Assembly (NCBI GenBank): GCA_029555885.1
Contig: JAKPQT010000113.1
Location: 1-29,531, forward strand
Source: Chloroflexota bacterium
GTDB taxonomy: Bacteria; Chloroflexota; Anaerolineae; CG2-30-64-16
Reading direction: 5' to 3'
DNA: 29,531 bases
Of this stretch, positions 12,774 to 20,077 are shown piece after piece. Made by a program: the position numbers and the translations under genes. Below the pieces are notes generated by a model. The model searched no databases, was not told where the DNA came from, and saw only the letters and a program-made list of their open reading frames with translations. Every line of letters begins with the position of its first letter. Positions within the stretch are counted from its first letter, which is position 1.

Positions 12774-14753
12774 ATGGGTGCGACGTATCGCGTAATCCTG
12801 ATCCGGCCCGGGGTGTGGCAGGGAAAGGGCCTGCACTGCCCGGCAGAGGTGCTGCGGCGGAACGTGGCGAAGTTCGAGGGGCTGGCGAGCTTCCTCAATC
12901 CGCTGCCGCCCGTGCCGGGCCAGCATGGCTACCCCATGCTGGAGCGGCTGGCCGGCATGGTCGAGCACGCGGCATGGGATGAGGGGCTGCACGCGATCGT
13001 GGCGGATTACCGGCTGGCCGACACGGACGCAGCGCGCACCGTGGGCCGGCTGATCGACGGGGGGCTGGCGGCACGGGCCGCGGGCCGGGCCGCACCGGAC
13101 ATCGGACTGAGCGCGGTCCCGTGGGTGCGGCTGGGTCCGGCGGGACCGGACGGCCTGCGGGAGGTGCTCGATATCGTGAAGGTGGACCAGGTGGATGCGG
13201 TGTATCGGCCCGCCGCGGGCGGGGCGTTCACCGCCAGGCTCACAGACTCAAGGGAGGGGGACAACATGGCACACGGGGAAACGCAGTTTGCGGCCGGCAC
13301 GGTGCCGGAAGACGCTGGTATCGTCCATCGGGTCGCGGCGATCCAACGGGTCGCGCTGACGAGCCACGACAGCTTCGAAGGGATGCAACAGCCTGCGGCC
13401 GCAGCCGCCGCGGATGCGCAGTCGGCCGCGCTGGTGGAGGCGCTGCGCGGGAGCCTGCTGGAGACGCGGCTGGCTGCCAGCGGGCTGCCCGGCCCGTTCC
13501 AGGCGCTCGTGCGCAGCGGCCTGCCCGTGGAGTGGACGGCCGCAGACCTCGATGCCCGCATCCGGCAGGTGCGCGCGGCCTGGGCCGCAGAAGAAGGCCG
13601 CCATGCCGTCCAGGGCACGCGGCCGCTGGCCGGGGAGAATCGCATCACGGGCATGGCGAGCGGGCTGGACCACGTCGCGGAGGCGCTGGCCGCGCTGGTC
13701 GAGGGGCGCAGCCCGCGGCAGGGCGTGGCCCGGCTGTCGGGCATCCGCGAGGCCTACCTGCTGCTCAGCGGTGACCGCGAGATGACCGGGCAGTTCCAGG
13801 CCGAACAGGTGACGCTGGCGAATGTCAACAGCACCACCATGTCCAACCTCGTGGCGGATGTGCTCAACAAGGCCATCACCCGCGAGTTTCAGCAGTACCC
13901 GCGCTGGTGGGAGGGGTTCGTCACGAAGGAGAACTTCAGCTCGCTCCAGGATATCAAGTGGGTGCTGCTGGGCGGCGTCGGCGAGCTGCCCGCGGTCAAC
14001 GAGGGTGCGGCCTACACCGAACTGACGTGGGACGACGCGGCTGAGACCGCGAGCTGGCAGAAGCGCGGCGGCTACCTGGGCCTCACGCTGGAGGCCATCG
14101 ACAAGGATGACACCGCGCGGCTGCGGAGTGCGCCGCGCGCGCTGGCGCAGGCCGCATGGCTCACGCTGGGCAAGACCATCGCGGCCATCTTCACGGCCAA
14201 TGCGGGCGTCGGGCCGAACATGAGCGACGGCAAGGCGCTCTTCCATGCGGACCATGACAACCTGGGCACGGCCGCGCTCGACGCGACGAGCTGGGGTGCC
14301 GCCAAGCTGGCGATGCGCCAGCAGACGGAACTGCACAGCGGCGAGCGGTTGGGATGGCTGACCACGCCCCGGTTCCTGCTCGTGCCGCCGGAACTGGAAA
14401 ACACCGCGCTGACCATGCTCGCCAGCGAGAACCTGCCCGGCACCGCAAACAACGACATCAACCCGGAGGCGGAGGGCAGCACGCGCGACGCGCGCCTGGA
14501 CGCGGCCCGGCGGCGCATCGTGGTGGTCGACCTGTGGACCGATACGAACAACTGGGCCGCGGTGGCCGATCCCCGGCTTTACCCGACCATCGGAATCGGG
14601 TTCCGGTACGGCGAGACGCCGGAGCTGTTCTCGGTCGCCTCGCCCACGTCGGGCCTGATGTTCACGAACGACGTGCTGCCGATCAAGGTGCGCTGGGTGT
14701 ACGCCGCAGGTCCGCAGGACTACCGCGGGCTGTATAAGGCGAATGTTGCGTAA
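12774..14753 (+). CDS. Prohead protease-scaffold-major capsid fusion protein
   Basis: A 659-residue polyprotein-like gene. Residues 1-164 resemble a Mu-type or related prohead protease/scaffold region (VILIRPGVWQGKGL, DIGLSAVPWVRLG, VDQVDAVYRPAAGG). Residues about 165-320 are helical, Ala/Arg-rich and scaffold-like. Residues about 320-659 resemble Mu gpT-like major capsid proteins (NVNSTTMSNLVADVLNKA, WWEGFVTKENFSSLQDIKW, LTWDDAAETASWQKRGGYLG, SDGKALFHADHDNLG, SPTSGLMFTNDVLPIKVRW). ATG 12774 has GGAGGTG close upstream. A second SD and ATG occur in frame at 13251-13268, so a shorter protein without the protease part could be made from the same gene, as in lambda C/Nu3. Catalytic residues of the protease are not clear to me. 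Confidence 0.8.
   Translation: MGATYRVILIRPGVWQGKGLHCPAEVLRRNVAKFEGLASFLNPLPPVPGQHGYPMLERLAGMVEHAAWDEGLHAIVADYRLADTDAARTVGRLIDGGLAARAAGRAAPDIGLSAVPWVRLGPAGPDGLREVLDIVKVDQVDAVYRPAAGGAFTARLTDSREGDNMAHGETQFAAGTVPEDAGIVHRVAAIQRVALTSHDSFEGMQQPAAAAAADAQSAALVEALRGSLLETRLAASGLPGPFQALVRSGLPVEWTAADLDARIRQVRAAWAAEEGRHAVQGTRPLAGENRITGMASGLDHVAEALAALVEGRSPRQGVARLSGIREAYLLLSGDREMTGQFQAEQVTLANVNSTTMSNLVADVLNKAITREFQQYPRWWEGFVTKENFSSLQDIKWVLLGGVGELPAVNEGAAYTELTWDDAAETASWQKRGGYLGLTLEAIDKDDTARLRSAPRALAQAAWLTLGKTIAAIFTANAGVGPNMSDGKALFHADHDNLGTAALDATSWGAAKLAMRQQTELHSGERLGWLTTPRFLLVPPELENTALTMLASENLPGTANNDINPEAEGSTRDARLDAARRRIVVVDLWTDTNNWAAVADPRLYPTIGIGFRYGETPELFSVASPTSGLMFTNDVLPIKVRWVYAAGPQDYRGLYKANVA
13251..13268 (+). 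promoter_or_regulatory. Internal in-frame ribosome binding site and start codon in the capsid gene
   Basis: AGGGAGGGGG (13251-13260) followed by ACAAC and ATG 13266, codon 165 of the fusion gene and in frame. A nested product of 495 residues would contain scaffold plus capsid only. Confidence 0.5.
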
Positions 14754-14772
14754 GCGCAACACCGTGGCATAA

Positions 14773-14826
14773 CCTGACCGCAGGTCAGGCTCTCACCCCG
14801 TGCGGCCGTAGGCCGCACGGGGTGAG
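14773..14826. repeat. Two adjacent perfect hairpins with 3-base loops
   Basis: First hairpin: 7 bp (14773-14779 with 14783-14789), loop GCA. Second: 16 bp (14792-14807 with 14811-14826), loop GTA. They fill the gap between capsid and connector genes and end just before the next SD. No T-run is present. Confidence 0.85.
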
Positions 14827-14843
14827 GCCATAAAGGAGGAGTG

Positions 14844-15527
14844 ATGACGACACTGGCTCAACTGCGCGGGCAGGTGCGGCTGGCGCTGGCCGATGAGACG
14901 ACCTGGCCGGATGCCGCGCTCGACGCGTATATCTTGGCCGGCATCCGGCTTTACTCAGCGCACTTCCCGCGTTGGCAGCGCGCAACGCTGACGCTGGCCG
15001 CGGGGCAGCAGGCCTATGACCTGCCCGGCGGCTACGGGCTGCAGGCCGTGGTGCGCGTCGAGTATCCCGCGGCCGCGCAACCGGCTCGCTGTTTGACCTG
15101 GGCGGACGAGGATGCTGCCATCTTCCGCATGGGCGGGGCGGTCTACGCAGTGCGCGGGGTGGCAGAGGACTCCGCACCGGAAAGCGCGACTTCCGGCCAG
15201 ATCGTCTTTGCGGAGCCGGTGCGCGACGGCGAGACGGCCATCGTGGATTACTTGACCGGCCACGCGCTGCCTGCGACGGGCGACGCGGTCCTCACCATCC
15301 CGGATGCACACCTGGAGGCTGTCACGGCTTATGTGCAGTACGCGGCGCAGTGGCAGGCGGTCGTCGCGGCGGAGGCGGATGTCAGCGCAGATGGCGGCCT
15401 GGCGCTCAGCCTGCTGAAGGACGCGGCAGCCCAGGCCTGGCAGCATTACCGGGCTGTGCTGGACCGGCTGGCCTGGCTCGGCCCGACCTTCCAGCCGCCG
15501 GTCGCGCTGCCGGTGTGGGTCCTATAA
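14844..15527 (+). CDS. Head-completion/connector-like phage protein
   Basis: A 227-residue protein after the capsid gene, the usual position of a head-tail connector or adaptor. The N terminus (LAQLRGQVRLALADETTWPDAAL) reads like gp6- or DUF-type connector proteins, which begin with a helix and a DETTW-like element. A beta-rich middle (YDLPGGYGLQAVVRVEY) and a C-terminal helix pair (TAYVQYAAQWQAVVAAEADV, ALSLLKDAAAQAWQHYRA) follow. ATG 14844 follows AAAGGAGG (14832-14839) at four bases; GTG 14841 in frame is too close. Assignment is by position and fold impression, not by a diagnostic motif. Confidence 0.55.
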   Translation: MTTLAQLRGQVRLALADETTWPDAALDAYILAGIRLYSAHFPRWQRATLTLAAGQQAYDLPGGYGLQAVVRVEYPAAAQPARCLTWADEDAAIFRMGGAVYAVRGVAEDSAPESATSGQIVFAEPVRDGETAIVDYLTGHALPATGDAVLTIPDAHLEAVTAYVQYAAQWQAVVAAEADVSADGGLALSLLKDAAAQAWQHYRAVLDRLAWLGPTFQPPVALPVWVL

Positions 15528-15559
15528 GAACCCCACATTGGACGGGTTGGCCGGGCGGT

Positions 15560-15586
15560 GTAGGACGGGTTGCCAACCCGTCCTAC
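15560..15586. repeat. Perfect 12-bp palindrome with 3-base loop
   Basis: GTAGGACGGGTT (15560-15571), loop GCC, exact complement at 15575-15586. A partial copy (GGACGGGTTGGCC) lies just before it at 15540-15552. Confidence 0.85.
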
Positions 15587-15610
15587 TGGCATAGATTGAG
15601 GAGGAATCCC

Positions 15611-16393
15611 ATGACATGGCAACCGGACCCCCGCACGGGCTGGGGGCGGGTGGCAGAGCGGATCGGGGCGCGCACGCTGCTGGTGCTGCGCTCCGTGCTC
15701 CAGGTCGCGCCGGGCGGCATCATCCGGTTCGGCAAGACGGCGTACACCGACGACACGCACCGGGGCTTCTGGATTGGCGTGGACGGCAACGGCGCCGCGC
15801 AGCTGAACATCGGCGGGCCGGACCGCTCGCTGAAGTGGACGGGCAGCGACCTGGTCATTCGCGGGGCATTCTACACCCCGACCGTGGCAATGGATGAGGC
15901 AGGGCTGGCACTTCGGGAAGGCGATGGGATGAGTAATCGGCTGCGCTACGTCACCGCAGAGGGCGAGGACGTGGCGGCCCTGCAGGCGACGGCGGACGGC
16001 GGGCCCTGGGTCAGCCTCGCGACGGCCCAGCCCGCACCCGCGGAGAACGGCCGGCTGGACCTGGAAGTAGACGGCGATTTCGGCGCGAACGTGCGGCTGC
16101 GGTTGGAGACGACGAAGGGGGGCGGCGCGGCCGCCAGCCGGATGCAGGTGCAGGTGGGCAACCAGACGCGCATCGAAGTGGACGGCGCGGGGCGGCTGTC
16201 GGCTGCGGGCGGGCTGGCTGCGGGGGGCCAGCGCATCAGCGCGGTGGCCGACGCGGCCGCGGATGACGATGCACTCAACCGGCGGACGGGCGACGGCCGT
16301 TACCTGGCCCAGGCCGCGGGCTGGACGGGCAGCCTGGCGGTCGGTGCGCAGACTGTGTCCGTGGTCGACGGGCAGATTACGGGCGTCATTTGA
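15611..16393 (+). CDS. Fibre-like phage structural protein
   Basis: A 260-residue protein with SD GAGGAGG (15598-15604) before ATG 15611. It is rich in beta-forming, Gly/Ala/Asp stretches. The first third (FGKTAYTDDTHRGFWIGVDG, AAQLNIGGPDRSLKWTGSDL) is like the head-binding or shaft sections of tail fibres that refer to local surface geometry. It ends with ALNRRTGDGRYLAQAAGW, close to the D-x-RYL motif seen at the ends of many tail-fibre proteins. No enzymatic motif is visible. In the absence of tail genes it may decorate the capsid or act as a simple receptor-binding protein. Homology is by pattern only. Confidence 0.55.
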   Translation: MTWQPDPRTGWGRVAERIGARTLLVLRSVLQVAPGGIIRFGKTAYTDDTHRGFWIGVDGNGAAQLNIGGPDRSLKWTGSDLVIRGAFYTPTVAMDEAGLALREGDGMSNRLRYVTAEGEDVAALQATADGGPWVSLATAQPAPAENGRLDLEVDGDFGANVRLRLETTKGGGAAASRMQVQVGNQTRIEVDGAGRLSAAGGLAAGGQRISAVADAAADDDALNRRTGDGRYLAQAAGWTGSLAVGAQTVSVVDGQITGVI

Positions 16394-16410
16394 GGCATAG
16401 GGGGATCACG

Positions 16411-17046
16411 ATGGCGGGCAAGCTGCGGGTGTTACTGGTGGCCGCGGAGGCGAAGGGGCTGGCGCCGCTGGCCTGGATGCAGGAACTGACCCAGATCGCC
16501 GCGGTGCCGGGGGTGGAGCTGGAGGTCTGCGGGGGGCAGCAGGCCTTGCGCGCGACCGTCGCCGGGCGGTTGCACCAGTGGTGGGATTGCATCCTGTGGT
16601 CGGGACACGGCGCGCCGGGCCGCCTGCTGCTGGCTGACGGGCCGGTGGGCGGCGATTGGCTGGCGTGCATGATGCGCCAGGCACCGCCGAGCGTGGTGGT
16701 GCTGTCGGCCTGTTTCAGCGCAGCGCGCGACCAGGCCCTGACGAGCCTGGCCGAGACGCTCAGCCAGAGCGGCATCACGACGGTGGGGCTGTGGGCCGGG
16801 GTGACGGACGCCGCGGCCGTGGTCTACAACGTGGAATTCGTGCGCGCGCTGGCACTGTCCGGTTCAGTCGCAACCGCGCACCGGGTCGCGGTCGAGCAGG
16901 TGGCGTGGGAGCATCCCGCAGCCGCGGGGGCCGCGTTCCTGCTGCCCGGCCTGGTCAACGGCTACGGCAAGATCGTGGAGGAGCTGGCCGGCATCCACAA
17001 GCGGCTGGACGACGTGGAGGCGAAGCTGGACCGGCTGTGCGCGTGA
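16411..17046 (+). CDS. Stand-alone CHAT/caspase-like cysteine protease
   Basis: A 211-residue protein with the CHAT (caspase-HetF-associated) layout. A beta-alpha start (KLRVLLVAAEAKGLAPL) leads to the catalytic His strand (ILWSGHGAPGRLLLADG, His66) and the catalytic Cys strand (SVVVLSACFSAARD, Cys101). The following SGITTVGLWAGVTDAAAVVYNVEF corresponds to the GxxxVxASLWxVxDxA region, and AHRVAVEQVAWEHPAAAGAAFLLPG to the usual end. Residues about 185-211 form a short coiled coil (EELAGIHKRLDDVEAKLDRL). CHAT proteases normally carry TPR or other sensor domains; this one has none. It is the last gene of the phage-derived operon, 18 bases after the fibre-like gene. ATG 16411 follows AGGGGGA; a TTG overlapping the previous stop is an alternative. 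Role may be maturation protease, host-killing factor or anti-host effector. Confidence 0.78.
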   Translation: MAGKLRVLLVAAEAKGLAPLAWMQELTQIAAVPGVELEVCGGQQALRATVAGRLHQWWDCILWSGHGAPGRLLLADGPVGGDWLACMMRQAPPSVVVLSACFSAARDQALTSLAETLSQSGITTVGLWAGVTDAAAVVYNVEFVRALALSGSVATAHRVAVEQVAWEHPAAAGAAFLLPGLVNGYGKIVEELAGIHKRLDDVEAKLDRLCA

Positions 17047-17123
17047 CCGTAGGGGCAGGCCTGTGTGCCTGCCCTGGGGCGCACACATCGGTGCGGGGCG
17101 CACACATCGGTGCGCCCCTACGG
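17047..17123. repeat. Composite palindrome with a 19-bp tandem repeat
   Basis: CCGTAGGGGC (17047-17056) pairs with 17114-17123. Inside are a hairpin (GGGCAGGC 17053-17060 with GCCTGCCC 17067-17074) and two identical 19-base units (17076-17094 and 17095-17113). It directly abuts the CHAT stop codon on the left and supplies the stop codon of the minus-strand antiporter on the right (17118-17120). It probably acts as a bidirectional terminator. Confidence 0.85.
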
Positions 17124-18212
17124 TTTGCGCGCTCGGTTGCCCCGCAGCGCGCGCACGAAGATCACCGCCAGCGTGATGGCCGTCAGCGGCGCGGCGAACT
17201 CGAACAGGATCACGCTGAACGCAGGCAGCGCGTCGTGCTCGGTCGCTGCCAGCACCAGGTAGGCAGTGTAGACAATGTAATAGCCGAGGAAGAGGAACCC
17301 TTCCCAGCGCGCAATGCGGTAGCCGCTGAAGAAGAGCGGCAGACACGCAATAGCAACTGCCAGCATGAAGGGCAGGTCGAACGTCAGTGCGGAGGGCGCA
17401 ACCGCCAGCCCGGCCGGGGCCACCACCGCGGCCAGCCCTAATATCAACAGGACGTTGTAGATGTTGCTGCCGACCACATTGCCCGCGGCGATGTCCCGCT
17501 CGCCCCGCAGGCTGGCAAGCACCGACGTGGCGACTTCGGGCAGCGATGTGCCTGCGGCCACGATGGTCAGGCCGATAATCAGCTCACTGACGCCCAACAC
17601 GCGTGCGATCGCCACCGCGCCGTTAACCAGCAGCCGCGCACCGAATACGAGTGCGGCCAGTCCCACGACTGCCAGCAGGACGTTGAGCAGTATCCCGCGC
17701 GGACTTCGATCTGCAGATTGTCCAAATTCCTGCCGGTATTCCTGCTCCACTGCGGGACTTTCGCGGCGGCCCGCATAGATGGCGAACGCGGTGTAGGCCA
17801 GCGCGCCGGCCACCAGGATTACCCCTTCCAGCCGGGAGATGGTGCTGTCCAGCGCAAAGAGCACCAGCAGCAGCGACACGCCGATCATCACCGGCACGTC
17901 GATGCGCACCAACTGCTGCGAGATGACCAGGGGCGTGATGACCGCGGCCAGTCCCAGGATAAACAGCACGTTGAAGAGGTTGCTGCCGATGACGTTGCCC
18001 ACCGCGAGGTCGGCCTGGCCGGATATGGCTGAACCGATTGTGACCGCCATTTCCGGCGAACTGGTGCCGAGCGCGACCACTGTCAGCCCGATGATAAGCG
18101 GCGAGATGCCCACGGCAATCGCCAGCCGCGACGCGCCGCGCACCAGCAGCTCGGCGCCGACAACCAGGATGACGAGACCCGCGATAATGCCGAGGATGGT
18201 AGCAGCAGGCAT
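17118..18212 (-). CDS. Na+(K+)/Ca2+ antiporter of the CaCA family (YrbG-like)
   Basis: A 364-residue membrane protein with two inverted homologous halves. Alpha-1 repeat ALGTSSPE (47-54) with GNVIGSNLFN (72-81); alpha-2 repeat AAGTSLPE (219-226) with GNVVGSNIYN (244-253). These GTS-x-PE and GN-x2-GSN motifs form the ion sites. About ten membrane spans are predicted, with a hydrophilic central loop at about 148-172. It exports Ca2+ (or other divalent cations) in exchange for Na+ or H+. ATG 18212 has GGAGGT just upstream; the long open frame further up is not coding. The C terminus (RARKP) ends inside a palindrome. Confidence 0.93.
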   Translation of the reverse strand: MPAATILGIIAGLVILVVGAELLVRGASRLAIAVGISPLIIGLTVVALGTSSPEMAVTIGSAISGQADLAVGNVIGSNLFNVLFILGLAAVITPLVISQQLVRIDVPVMIGVSLLLVLFALDSTISRLEGVILVAGALAYTAFAIYAGRRESPAVEQEYRQEFGQSADRSPRGILLNVLLAVVGLAALVFGARLLVNGAVAIARVLGVSELIIGLTIVAAGTSLPEVATSVLASLRGERDIAAGNVVGSNIYNVLLILGLAAVVAPAGLAVAPSALTFDLPFMLAVAIACLPLFFSGYRIARWEGFLFLGYYIVYTAYLVLAATEHDALPAFSVILFEFAAPLTAITLAVIFVRALRGNRARKP

Positions 18213-18246
18213 GGGACCTCCGAGGAATGAAGGATGAATTGCACCA

Positions 18247-18277
18247 ATTATAGCAGACTTGCGCCCTGCTGCATCAA
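18247..18277 (-). promoter_or_regulatory. Promoter of the CaCA antiporter gene
   Basis: On the minus strand, consensus TATAAT at 18252-18247. The candidate -35 TTGATG (18277-18272) is at a long 19-bp spacing. Confidence 0.5.
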
Positions 18278-18335
18278 ACGCTAGACTGTGCGCAGATGGA
18301 CAATCCATCAACCTGTTTGCTTGAGAGGAGGAACC

Positions 18336-19283
18336 ATGCGCACATTGACGTTGGGGCATTCCGGCCTGGAGGTCAGCGCGCTGTGCCTCGGCATCCTGCC
18401 GTTCGGCACGAAGGTGGACGAGGCCACGTCCTTCGCCATCATGGACGCGTACTATGAGGCGGGCGGCCGCTTCTTCGACACGGCCAACAACTACTCGATG
18501 TGGCATCCCGGCGGCATCGGCATCGAGAGCGAGACCATACTGGGGAAATGGCTGAAGCTGCGGCGCAACCGGCATGAGGTGGTCATCGCGACGAAGGTCG
18601 GCTTCAACCGGGCGGACATCGGGCCCAGCCTCTCGGCCGCAACCATCAACGCAGAGCTGGAAGGCAGCCTGCGGCGGCTCGGCGTGGACTGCGTGGACCT
18701 ATACTATGCCCACGCGGACATCCGCAAGGACCCGCTGGAGGAGACGCTGGCGGCCTTCGATGCGGCAGTGCGAGCCGGTAAGGTGCGCAGCCTCGGCTGT
18801 TCGAATTACCTGGCCTGGCGCATCGAGCGGGCGCGGCAAGTCAGCCGGGCGCATGGTTGGGCCGAGTACTGTTGCGTGCAGCAGCGTTTCACGTACCTGC
18901 GGCCGCGCAACGGCGCGAGCTTCGGCGCACAGCGTAGCGGCAACGATGACCTGCTCGACTACTGTCGCGAGAATCCTGACTTCCGCATGTTGGCCTTCAG
19001 CCCCCTGCTGGCGGGCGCATACTCGCGGGCCGATCGCCCGCTGCCCGCGCAGTATGCCGGGCCGGATTCGGACGCGCGGCTGGCTGCGCTCGAAGCCGTC
19101 GCGGCTGAACACGGCGCGACGGTCAACCAGATCATCTATGCATGGCTGCTCGCCAGCAACCCGGCGATCATCCCGCTGACCGCGCCGACGACGCTGGCGC
19201 AGCTGGCGGAGAATCTCAAGGGGCTGGATGTAGTCCTGTCGCCGGAGCAGATGACGCGGCTGGATATGGCGGGGAATCCGTAA
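18336..19283 (+). CDS. Aldo/keto reductase
   Basis: A 315-residue TIM-barrel oxidoreductase. The catalytic tetrad is complete: Asp48 (FFDTANNY), Tyr53, Lys87 (VVIATKVGF) and His126 (DLYYAHADI). NADPH-site signatures follow (LGCSNYLAWRIERA, FSPLLAGAYSR, and the C-terminal IIPLTAPTTLAQLAENLKGL). It resembles the AKR subgroup related to sugar or aryl-alcohol dehydrogenases; substrate unknown. The DTANNYSMWHPGG stretch is typical of sugar-associated members. ATG 18336 follows GAGGAGG (18325-18331); a GTG at 18288 is in frame without SD. It is divergent from the CaCA gene and convergent with dps across a palindrome. Confidence 0.92.
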   Translation: MRTLTLGHSGLEVSALCLGILPFGTKVDEATSFAIMDAYYEAGGRFFDTANNYSMWHPGGIGIESETILGKWLKLRRNRHEVVIATKVGFNRADIGPSLSAATINAELEGSLRRLGVDCVDLYYAHADIRKDPLEETLAAFDAAVRAGKVRSLGCSNYLAWRIERARQVSRAHGWAEYCCVQQRFTYLRPRNGASFGAQRSGNDDLLDYCRENPDFRMLAFSPLLAGAYSRADRPLPAQYAGPDSDARLAALEAVAAEHGATVNQIIYAWLLASNPAIIPLTAPTTLAQLAENLKGLDVVLSPEQMTRLDMAGNP

Positions 19284-19293
19284 CGGCAGTTCC

Positions 19294-19362
19294 AGGTTTG
19301 AAGTTTGAAGGTTACAGGTTCAAGTCCGCAACTTGCAACCTGTAACCTTCAAACCTTCAACC
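19294..19362. repeat. Heptanucleotide-period palindrome between AKR and dps
   Basis: AGGTTTG/AAGTTTG/AGGTTCA-type units on the left and AACTTGC/AACCTGT/AACCTTC-type units on the right. Arms 19304-19320 and 19337-19353 are exact 17-base complements, and CAAG/CTTG pairs inside. It separates convergent genes and may serve as terminator, without a T-run. Confidence 0.85.
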
Positions 19363-19365
19363 GAC

Positions 19366-19887
19366 TTAAGCTTGCAAGTGCGCTTCCAGGAAGTACAGGT
19401 GCTTGTCGAGCGTGCGCACGACTTCGGTGAACAGGTCGGCGGTCGCCATATCCTCCGCCTGCTCGGCCGTGTCGATGGCCTCACGGGTGCTGGCAGCCAG
19501 GGCCGCATAGCAGCCCGCCATCGTCTCCACCACCTGCATGCCCTCCGCCACGCCCTCAGGGAAGTCGCTCAACTCGCTGCTGCCCGCGGCCCGGCGCACG
19601 GTGCCTTCGGCCACGCCGCCCAGCGCAGTGATGCGCTCGGCAATCTCATCCACAAGCGGCAGGACCTCTTCCGCCAGCCGGTCGAACAGCTCGTGAAGCT
19701 GCATGAAGTCACGGCCCTTGACGTTCCAGTGGGCGTGCTTGTTCTGGCTGTACAGGTCAAACGTGGCCGCAAGCTGAGTGTTCAGCAGCTCGACCATCTG
19801 CTCACGCGCTTCTGCCTTGATATCAATGCGGGTTTCGAACATTCGCTGCGCAGTCTTCGTCGCTTCCATAGACTTCTTCGCTGCCAT
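19366..19887 (-). CDS. dps: Dps-family ferritin-like DNA-protection protein
   Basis: A 173-residue mini-ferritin. All five residues of the inter-subunit ferroxidase centre are present with the same spacing as E. coli Dps: His53 (HWNVKG), His65, Asp69 (HELFD), Asp80 and Glu84 (DEIAE). A basic N-terminal tail (MAAKK, then ATKTAQR) fits DNA binding. It oxidises Fe2+ with H2O2, stores iron in a dodecamer and shields DNA in stress. ATG 19887 is chosen as the usual start; AAGGAG lies ten bases upstream. The open frame extends to an upstream codon at 19932, but that stretch covers palindromic regulatory DNA. Confidence 0.94.
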   Translation of the reverse strand: MAAKKSMEATKTAQRMFETRIDIKAEAREQMVELLNTQLAATFDLYSQNKHAHWNVKGRDFMQLHELFDRLAEEVLPLVDEIAERITALGGVAEGTVRRAAGSSELSDFPEGVAEGMQVVETMAGCYAALAASTREAIDTAEQAEDMATADLFTEVVRTLDKHLYFLEAHLQA

Positions 19888-19905
19888 TGTTGCTTCACTC
19901 CTTTG

Positions 19906-19942
19906 ACGTATTACGTGGGTAGCTATCAGCACGGTTCCGTGC
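19906..19942 (-). promoter_or_regulatory. Two palindromes upstream of dps, possible operators
   Basis: ACGTATTACGT (19906-19916) and the perfect 14-base palindrome GCACGGTTCCGTGC (19929-19942) lie 19-55 bases upstream of the dps start. They could bind a dimeric repressor or form a leader hairpin. A further hairpin (CTCACC, loop AAAA, GGTGAG) is at 19982-19997. I cannot assign a regulator. Confidence 0.4.
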
Positions 19943-20023
19943 CATTACTCTCACAAACACGACCATTGTACTACTGAGGGGCTCACCAAAAGGTGAGAAG
20001 CCATCCACTTTAGCTTCTCCCAA

Positions 20024-20040
20024 CCTTAAGCTATCCTTAA
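20024..20040 (+). promoter_or_regulatory. Direct repeat CCTTAA-N5-CCTTAA, Pho-box-like
   Basis: Two CCTTAA hexamers (20024-20029, 20035-20040) are spaced 11 bases apart, one helical turn, about 38 bases upstream of the ppk2 -35. PhoB/PhoP-type response regulators bind 11-base-periodic direct repeats, so regulation by phosphate is a reasonable but unproven guess for a polyphosphate kinase. Confidence 0.3.
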
Positions 20041-20077
20041 ACAAGTGTATATACTCAGCCGGTTGTAACACGCGCTC

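Noticed and set aside
13248..14762. 504-codon minus-strand open frame
   Set aside because: Shadow of the capsid gene; low-complexity Arg/Gln/Leu composition and no recognisable motif.
8404..17123. Search for attL/attR direct repeats around the phage-derived island
   Set aside because: I compared the flanks by eye and saw no convincing duplicated core, tRNA end or integrase gene, so no attachment sites are claimed.
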